DNA of 6,556 bases from Methanosarcinales archaeon (GTDB lineage: Archaea > Halobacteriota > Methanosarcinia > Methanosarcinales > Methanogasteraceae). The DNA is taken from the NCBI GenBank assembly GCA_030609345.1, contig JAUWCK010000062.1:1-6556 (forward strand), read 5' to 3'. Below the pieces are notes generated by a model. It was not told the origin of the DNA. It was given only the letters and a program-made list of their open reading frames with translations, and made no database searches. The stretch's first letter is position 1. Every line of letters starts with the position of its first letter. The position numbers were made by a program, and so were the translations under genes. Of this stretch, positions 6,432 through 6,556 are shown in pieces.

Positions 6432-6556
6432 TCAAGTGATTTATCACCGCGGAATACGAAGTATCGCCGAAGGCCGAATGCAGAGGGCGCAGAGTTTCGA
6501 GACCGTTTTCAGCCCTCTGCGTGGCTCTGCGCACTCTGCGGCAGAATCTAAGGGCA
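6381..6556. repeat. CGCAGAG/CTCTGCG-rich dispersed-type repeat
   Basis: On the minus strand this stretch contains AAGATTAACCACAGAGGACGC (read from about 6401 to 6381 in pieces) and several CGCAGAG-type heptamers in both orientations: at 6489-6494, 6525-6531 and 6534-6540, plus the inverted arms at 6480-6488 and 6512-6520. From memory, AACCACAGAGGACGCAGAGGGC-like units are a widespread non-coding repeat type in many prokaryotic genomes. The right end runs off the window. Apart from the gene remnant reaching into it, I see no credible gene here. Confidence 0.55.
6480..6520. repeat. Inverted repeat, 9-bp perfect arms
   Basis: GCAGAGGGC at 6480-6488 is the exact reverse complement of GCCCTCTGC at 6512-6520, enclosing a 23-base loop. 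It lies inside the larger repeat region and could form a hairpin in RNA or single-stranded DNA. Confidence 0.7.

Noticed and set aside
6100..6534. 144-residue minus-strand open frame
   Set aside because: It is rich in Arg, Ser and His with no recognisable fold, lies over the CDF 3' end and the repeat, and is out of frame with the convincing stalk-helix-RRRGG reading.
6381..6556. CRISPR array
   Set aside because: The heptamers occur in both orientations at irregular spacing, with no constant spacers or long direct repeats.

Overview
The window is from an archaeon, most likely a euryarchaeote. It carries gatD (the archaea-only Glu-tRNA(Gln) amidotransferase subunit D), a UPF0147 protein, a p27/SSSCA1-type zinc-ribbon protein and an archaeal-length dapL. 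The tRNA-Arg gene has no encoded CCA. Promoters look like AT-rich TATA boxes about 26-31 bases from start codons. The mid-50% GC impression and gene set suggest a methanogen, ANME or Syntrophoarchaeum-like lineage, but that finer placement is a guess.

Layout: the 5' end of a zinc-ribbon gene runs leftward off the edge (1-84, minus). It diverges from a likely UPF0147-gatD operon (164-1754, plus). gatD abuts, tail to tail with no spacer, an SMR-family small multidrug exporter (1755-2079, minus) that is split by one frameshift. The SMR gene diverges from dapL (2166-3317, plus), which converges on tRNA-Arg(CCG) (3326-3397, minus). Next is a MATE-family multidrug/sodium antiporter (3479-4865, minus), also split by one frameshift, in a run of seven A. 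It diverges from a cation diffusion facilitator (CDF) fused to a NifX/NifB-like dinitrogenase-cofactor domain (4920-6152, plus). The window ends in a start-less C-terminal remnant of a membrane-anchored, Pro/Ala-rich protein (minus) that runs into a CGCAGAG/CTCTGCG-rich repeat.

The genes are mostly housekeeping (Gln-tRNA formation, lysine/diaminopimelate synthesis, a tRNA) mixed with three membrane transporters. All three divergent gene pairs share a single near-palindromic TATA-like element. The clearest case is midway between the MATE and CDF start codons, 27.5 bp from each, suggesting a bidirectional leaderless promoter. The most notable points are the CDF-NifX fusion, the two exporters each broken by one small indel with otherwise intact sequence (assembly error, fresh pseudogenes or an on/off switch), the shared-TATA architecture and the repeat-truncated surface protein. 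I see no CRISPR array, transposase or phage module.
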